From contig VBKD01000129.1 of the NCBI GenBank assembly GCA_005888075.1, forward strand, positions 2,185-11,226: DNA of 9,042 nucleotides. Direction: 5' to 3'. How positions within the stretch are numbered: position 1 is the first letter of the stretch; each line of letters opens with the position of its first letter. Source of the DNA: Chloroflexota bacterium. GTDB taxonomy: Bacteria; Chloroflexota; Dormibacteria; Dormibacterales; Dormibacteraceae. Positions 6,006-9,042 of the stretch are shown here, piece after piece. The notes below the pieces were generated by a model. It was given only the letters and a program-made list of their open reading frames with translations, was not told where the DNA came from and searched no databases. A program made the position numbers and the translations under genes.

Positions 6006-6011
6006 TAGAAT
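6006..6011 (+). promoter_or_regulatory. Putative -10 element for the leader peptide / sulfurtransferase transcript
   Basis: TAGAAT is a good -10 hexamer ending 10 nt before the ATG of the short frame at 6022. Transcription would begin within a few bases of that ATG, so the short frame would be translated almost leaderlessly. A weak TTACGC (5982-5987) lies 18 nt upstream at the -35 position. Other -10-like sequences exist closer to the operon (AT-rich 6153-6168). Confidence 0.4.
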
Positions 6012-6021
6012 TACACCTCTG

Positions 6022-6084
6022 ATGCGGGACCTCATTTGGCCTGCCCAGCGTCTGGATCACCGCCAGGTCTGCTTCTGTAGCTAG
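6022..6084 (+). CDS. Putative cysteine-containing leader peptide (uORF, 20 codons)
   Basis: ATG 6022 opens a 20-codon frame ending at TAG 6082-6084. The peptide begins MRDLIWPAQ and ends RLDHRQVCFCS: two cysteine codons (TGC 6070, TGT 6076) within four codons of the end. It has a -10-like TAGAAT just upstream, no Shine-Dalgarno, and is followed by pairable segments and then the start of a sulfur-transfer operon. Short leaderless uORFs ending in cysteines, placed before sulfur genes including rhodanese operons, are known as cysteine-responsive attenuators in mycobacteria and as annotated leader peptides in other actinobacteria. Resemblance of the Arg/Asp/Val-Cys pattern to those peptides is from memory. 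No homologue check was possible, and a random 20-codon frame is not improbable, so confidence is moderate; location and composition are the argument. Confidence 0.5.
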   Translation: MRDLIWPAQRLDHRQVCFCS

Positions 6085-6177
6085 GCCGGTCGTCTGCTCG
6101 CGCCCGTAAGGCGCGCCCATTCGGCCACTTCGTTCTCCGAACCAATCGGATCGTTATTTGCATATTTTCTGGAGGAT
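6084..6177 (+). promoter_or_regulatory. Structured leader with possible ribosome-binding-site sequestration
   Basis: Starting at the uORF stop, GGCCG (6084-6088) can pair with CGGCC (6122-6126), enclosing a hairpin CGCGCC (6099-6104) / GGCGCG (6110-6115) with a CGTAA loop. A further hairpin pairs TCCGA (6136-6140) with TCGGA (6146-6150). As an alternative, GTTCTCCG (6132-6139) can pair with TGGAGGAT (6170-6177), eight pairs of which three are wobble, covering the GGAGG Shine-Dalgarno of the sulfurtransferase. The last two pairings share bases 6136-6139 and exclude each other, which is the logic of an attenuator. No match to a known riboswitch was seen. The rest of 5963-6182 holds no other gene that I can support. 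Confidence 0.4.
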
Positions 6178-6182
6178 TTGAG

Positions 6183-7025
6183 TTGAGCTCACAGACACAA
6201 ACGAAAGCGCTGGTCACCACGGAATGGCTTGCCGAACACGCAGAAGACAAGGGAATTCGCCTGGTTGAGGTCGACGTCGACCCGTCCGTCTACGAGAAGG
6301 GTCACATCGAGGGCGCGGTCGGCTGGAACTGGAAGCGTGACCTGCAGGACCAGGTAGCCCGCGACGTGGCGCCGAAGGATGCGCTCGAGCACCTGCTCGG
6401 TCGCAGCGGCATCACGCCGGACACCCACATCGTGCTCTACGGCGACAACAACAACTGGTTTGCCGCCTACGCCTACTGGGCGCTCAAGTACTACGGCCAC
6501 GACAAAGTTCAGCTGGTCGACGGCGGCCGGGTCAAGTGGGAGAAGGAGGGCCGCCCTTACAGCACGGACGTGCCCGTCTACTCCTCGGCGAGCTATCACT
6601 TCCACGGTTCCTCGAACGAGAAGATCCGCGCTTACCGCGACCACGTCCTTTCGCAGATCGGCAAGGCCGGACTCGTAGACGTACGCTCCCCCAAGGAGTA
6701 CACCGGCGAGCTGCTGGCTCCGGAGAACCTACCCCAGGAAGGCGCGCAGCGCGGCGGCCACATCCCGACCGCCGTCAGCATTCCGTGGGGCACCGCGGTC
6801 AACACCGAGAACGGAGCCTTCAAGACGGTCGACGAGCTGAAGGACATCTACGGCGGCAACGGCATCACGCCGAACAAAGAGGTCATCGCATACTGCCGAA
6901 TCGGCGAGCGCTCGGCTCACACCTGGTTCGTGCTTCACGAGCTGCTCGGTTACCCGGACGTCAAGAACTACGACGGCTCGTGGACCGAATGGGGGAGCTC
7001 GATCCGAGTTCCCATCGAGAGGTGA
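6183..7025 (+). CDS. Thiosulfate/3-mercaptopyruvate sulfurtransferase (two-domain rhodanese)
   Basis: The enzyme transfers sulfane sulfur from thiosulfate or 3-mercaptopyruvate to cyanide or thiol acceptors via a cysteine persulfide. The 280-residue product has two rhodanese domains: an inactive N-terminal one (about 8-125; VEVDVDPSVYEKGHIEGAVGWNW, YGDNNNWFA with Asp at the pseudo-catalytic position 88) and a catalytic one (about 150-278; LVDVRSPKEY, GGHIPTAVSIPW). The active loop CRIGERS has C238 as the persulfide carrier; the sequence resembles the actinobacterial CysA/SseA thiosulfate sulfurtransferases more than the CGSGVT loop of mercaptopyruvate enzymes. The start is TTG at 6183 with a strong GGAGG (6171-6175) 7 nt upstream. 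The stop overlaps the next gene's GTG by 4 nt. The gene heads an operon with DUF4395 and thioredoxin-like genes and is probably controlled through its long structured leader. Confidence 0.93.
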   Translation: MSSQTQTKALVTTEWLAEHAEDKGIRLVEVDVDPSVYEKGHIEGAVGWNWKRDLQDQVARDVAPKDALEHLLGRSGITPDTHIVLYGDNNNWFAAYAYWALKYYGHDKVQLVDGGRVKWEKEGRPYSTDVPVYSSASYHFHGSSNEKIRAYRDHVLSQIGKAGLVDVRSPKEYTGELLAPENLPQEGAQRGGHIPTAVSIPWGTAVNTENGAFKTVDELKDIYGGNGITPNKEVIAYCRIGERSAHTWFVLHELLGYPDVKNYDGSWTEWGSSIRVPIER

Positions 7026-7462
7026 GCAGCCAGCTGGTCGATCACTCAGCGCTCAAGGTCAACCAGACCGGGATCGTGGCGACGGTGCTCGTCGCGTTCA
7101 TCGGCAGCGCGTTCTTTCAGCCGCTGCTGGTGCTGATCCCGCTGCTCGCGATCGTGCTGCTGCTCGGCACGTTCGTGCCGCAGCTGGCGCTGTTCAAGCA
7201 GCTCTATTTCCAGGTCCTCAAGCCCCGCGGCATCGTGAAGCCGCGGCCCGTGCAGGACCGGCCACAGCCGCACAACTTCGCTCAAGGCCTCGGCGGAGTG
7301 TTCCTGGCGGTGGCGTCGATCTTCCTGATTCCTTTACCAGTGGTCGGATTGGCGCTGGCGCTGCTTGTCGCGGTGCTGGCCTTCGTCAACCTGGCGTTCG
7401 GGTACTGCCTGGGCTGCCAGATCTTCTTCCAGCTCGAAAGGCGAGGTCTCATTCGGGCGTGA
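7022..7462 (+). CDS. DUF4395 membrane protein with Cys-x-x-Cys
   Basis: The 146-residue product matches DUF4395: a VNQTGI start region (13-18), hydrophobic segments at about 18-49 (long enough for one or two helices) and 92-127, the HNFAQGLGG motif (84-92) and the signature FGYCLGCQIFF near the end, with C129 and C132. The family's biochemistry is not settled. DUF4395 proteins are repeatedly found beside rhodaneses and thioredoxin-like proteins, which points to membrane thiol or sulfur handling; the Cys pair at the end of the last helix could exchange electrons or sulfur with such partners. The start is the GTG at 7022, overlapping the sulfurtransferase stop (GTGA, 4 nt), and the stop overlaps the next gene the same way. 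This strict coupling suggests fixed stoichiometry of the three products. Confidence 0.85.
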   Translation: MSSQLVDHSALKVNQTGIVATVLVAFIGSAFFQPLLVLIPLLAIVLLLGTFVPQLALFKQLYFQVLKPRGIVKPRPVQDRPQPHNFAQGLGGVFLAVASIFLIPLPVVGLALALLVAVLAFVNLAFGYCLGCQIFFQLERRGLIRA

Positions 7463-7869
7463 GGACACAACTCTGGGCCGCGGCGGTGGTGGGCATCGTG
7501 GTGCTCGCCGCCGCAGCCCTGGAGATCTATCGATCGAGACGCGCGCGAAGGCGGGCGGTCGGGGTGACCGCCGCGCCTGCAATAGATCCGTACATCGTCT
7601 ATTTCACGGGCGAGAGCTGCACCACCTGCCGTACGCACCAAGAACCGGCTCTGGCCAGGCTCGACGGCGTGCGGATCGACAAGGTCGACGCCGTCGCGGA
7701 TCGCACCCTGGCGGACCGCTTTCACGTCTACACGCTGCCGACGACCGTGGTGATGGCGGCTGACGGCCGCGCGGTTCATATCAACTACGGTTACGCGCCC
7801 GCTCAGAAACTGGAGCGTCAGCTGGCGGAAGCCCGGGGTACGAGCCTGGGAGCCGTCGCAACGGCTTAG
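7459..7869 (+). CDS. Membrane-anchored thioredoxin-like protein (CTTC)
   Basis: The 136-residue product begins with a single hydrophobic helix (about 5-22) followed by an Arg-rich stretch (RSRRARRRA, 25-33), so a cytosol-facing thioredoxin domain is favoured by the positive-inside rule. The domain (about 43-125) has the redox motif SCTTC with C54 and C57, and the cis-proline P94 in TLPTTVVM. The active-site dipeptide is Thr-Thr rather than Gly-Pro of classical thioredoxin, as in several sulfur-linked thioredoxin-like proteins. The domain is short, lacking part of the N-terminal thioredoxin element. The start is the GTG at 7459, overlapping the DUF4395 stop by 4 nt. With the rhodanese and DUF4395 it likely forms a sulfur/thiol redox unit, perhaps reducing a persulfide or disulfide; this is inferred from context. 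The gene is similar in idea to ThiX-type thioredoxins next to actinobacterial cysA2, from memory. Confidence 0.85.
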   Translation: MRTQLWAAAVVGIVVLAAAALEIYRSRRARRRAVGVTAAPAIDPYIVYFTGESCTTCRTHQEPALARLDGVRIDKVDAVADRTLADRFHVYTLPTTVVMAADGRAVHINYGYAPAQKLERQLAEARGTSLGAVATA

Positions 7870-7874
7870 CTCGG

Positions 7875-7880
7875 TATCCT
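7875..7880 (+). promoter_or_regulatory. Putative -10 element for leaderless lipoprotein gene
   Basis: TATCCT fits TANNNT and ends 6 nt before the ATG at 7887. No Shine-Dalgarno lies between them and no convincing -35 was found. The same arrangement is seen before greA, which supports a leaderless mRNA here and independent transcription from the thiol operon whose last stop is 17 nt upstream of the ATG. Confidence 0.45.
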
Positions 7881-7886
7881 CGCGGC

Positions 7887-9042
7887 ATGACCCGCCGCCT
7901 GGCCCTGGTCGGCCTCGTCCTGTTGATCGCCACCGCGTGCGGCCAAGCCCAGCCGGCGACCAACGATCTGCTGCTCGGAGCCATCTATCCGCTCAGCGGT
8001 CCGCAGGCGCCCGGTGGCAAGGCAGAGCTCGCGGGCGTGCGGGCGGCCTTGCGTGCCTCGAGCTCGCACGTGAGGCTCCAGGTCATCGATGCGACGACTC
8101 CCACCGCAGCCGCCGCGGCGGTGGACACGCTGGTCCACGACTACCACGTGCCGGCGATTCTCGGCACATACGGCAGCACGCTGTCCGCGGCGGCTTCCGC
8201 GCGGGCGGAGGAGCTGAAAACCGTCTACTGGGAGACGGGTGCGGTGGCCGACCCCATCACCGCTCAGCGGCATTACGTCTTTCGAACGGTCGCTACCGGA
8301 AGCTCGCTAGGTCGCATCGCCGTCAAGTTCACACACGACGTCCTGCTTCAGCAAACGAGGGTCCAGTCGCCACGAGCCGTGGTCGTGCGCGTGAATGACA
8401 TCTACGGCCGCTCCGTCGGGGGTGGCGAAGAGGCTCTCGCGAAAACCATGGGCGTCGAGGTGGTCGACGTCATCGAATACAGCCCCAGCGCTTACGACCC
8501 GGAAGCCATCGCTGCCCGCGTCGCGCAGGACCATCCGGATTTCCTGTGGGATGTCAGCTACCTGGACGACGGAGTGGCGATCTGGCAAGCGGTCCAACGG
8601 CAGCACGTGACGCTGAAGGGAGCGATCGGAACCAGCTCCGCCTTCTGCATGCCCGACTTCAGCAGGCGGCTCGGCGCGGCCTCGGTCGGCGTCTACGCCG
8701 CGGACAAGCCTGACGCCAACATCAGCCTCGCCGCGCTATCGCCATCCGGGCAAGCGCTGCTGGCGAAGGCCAAAGCCACGTACGGCTCGTCGATGGACAT
8801 CCCCGCCGTGGCGGGGTTCGTCGGCGGGTGGACTCTCTTTCACGACGTGCTGCCGAACGTCCATGGCGAGGTGACCTCCGAATCGATACGTGCTCAGGCG
8901 CTCAACATCGATGTGCCGGTCGGCGACAGCATCAACGGCGGCGGAGTGAAGTTCGCGGGCCCAGGAGCCCTCGACGAAGGCCAGAACACACGCGCCGCGG
9001 CAGTGGTGGGCCAGTGGCAAGCAGTAGGAGTGATGAAGATCG
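7887..9042 (+). CDS. ABC-type substrate-binding lipoprotein, branched-chain amino acid type (3' end outside window)
   Basis: This is a periplasmic-binding-protein family protein (Peripla_BP_6 / LivJ type) that would capture a ligand outside the membrane for an ABC transporter. The frame is open from ATG 7887 to the window end: 385 codons, probably only a few to tens of residues short of complete. Residues 1-18 form a lipoprotein signal: MTRR, a hydrophobic core, then ATAC with C18 as the lipidated residue (Ala at -3 is slightly off consensus). The mature part starts with the typical LLLGAIYPLSGPQAPGGK and AELAGVRAAL, then a LGTYGSTLSAAASARAEEL ligand-pocket segment (about 93-111), VFRTVATGSSLG, and VVVRVNDIYGRSV at the hinge. 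The end, VVGQWQAVGVM, is the usual terminal strand. No permease or ATPase gene is in view; they may lie downstream. The ligand cannot be told; amino acids, amides, urea or aromatic compounds are all seen in this family. Confidence 0.88.
   Translation, partial: MTRRLALVGLVLLIATACGQAQPATNDLLLGAIYPLSGPQAPGGKAELAGVRAALRASSSHVRLQVIDATTPTAAAAAVDTLVHDYHVPAILGTYGSTLSAAASARAEELKTVYWETGAVADPITAQRHYVFRTVATGSSLGRIAVKFTHDVLLQQTRVQSPRAVVVRVNDIYGRSVGGGEEALAKTMGVEVVDVIEYSPSAYDPEAIAARVAQDHPDFLWDVSYLDDGVAIWQAVQRQHVTLKGAIGTSSAFCMPDFSRRLGAASVGVYAADKPDANISLAALSPSGQALLAKAKATYGSSMDIPAVAGFVGGWTLFHDVLPNVHGEVTSESIRAQALNIDVPVGDSINGGGVKFAGPGALDEGQNTRAAAVVGQWQAVGVMKI

Noticed and set aside
5963..6182. tRNA, or SAM or cobalamin riboswitch, in the divergent intergenic region
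   Set aside because: I looked for a T-loop GGTTCRA with acceptor pairing and for known riboswitch core motifs and found none that fit.

Overview
The window comes from a GC-rich bacterial chromosome (roughly two thirds G+C by eye). It uses GTG and TTG starts freely, has very tight gene spacing with many 1-8 nt stop/start overlaps, and has several genes with a -10-like hexamer about 6-10 nt before the start codon and no Shine-Dalgarno, which suggests leaderless mRNAs. The gene content (DUF488, AIM24 family, sulfurtransferase + DUF4395 + thioredoxin-like cluster, DapF-like protein, branched-chain-type binding lipoprotein) would suit a free-living, probably soil, member of the Chloroflexota/Ca. 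Dormibacterota/Actinomycetota area. That placement is inferred from style and content, not from a marker gene. No phage, transposase, CRISPR or tRNA was seen.

Layout. 3-290 (+) is the C-terminal part of a DUF488 gene that enters from outside the window and carries an in-frame palindromic repeat. 302-1129 (+) and 1136-1615 (-) are convergent, unrecognised membrane proteins. From 1655 to 5027 a compact (+) operon reads greA, an M24 creatinase/Xaa-Pro-peptidase-type metallohydrolase, a Fur-family regulator, an AIM24-family protein and a HAD hydrolase, nearly every junction overlapping. 5028-5131 is a convergent intergenic space with a second palindromic repeat. 5132-5962 (-) is a diaminopimelate-epimerase-like protein in which both catalytic cysteines are serine.

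5963-6182 is a 220-bp divergent intergenic region. It holds a short reading frame (6022-6084) ending in Cys-Phe-Cys-Ser and several potential stem-loops, one of which could hide the ribosome-binding site of the downstream operon. That operon (6183-7869, +) encodes a two-domain rhodanese, a DUF4395 membrane protein with a Cys-x-x-Cys, and a membrane-anchored thioredoxin-like protein, all joined by 4-nt GTGA overlaps. It looks like a sulfur/thiol redox module. 7887 to the window end encodes a substrate-binding lipoprotein of the branched-chain amino acid ABC type, with its own leaderless-type -10.

The most interesting points are: (1) the putative cysteine-responsive leader peptide and structured leader in front of the sulfurtransferase/DUF4395/thioredoxin operon; (2) the Ser/Ser DapF-like enzyme; (3) the palindromic element inserted in frame inside DUF488, with a related-looking element between genes 5 kb away.
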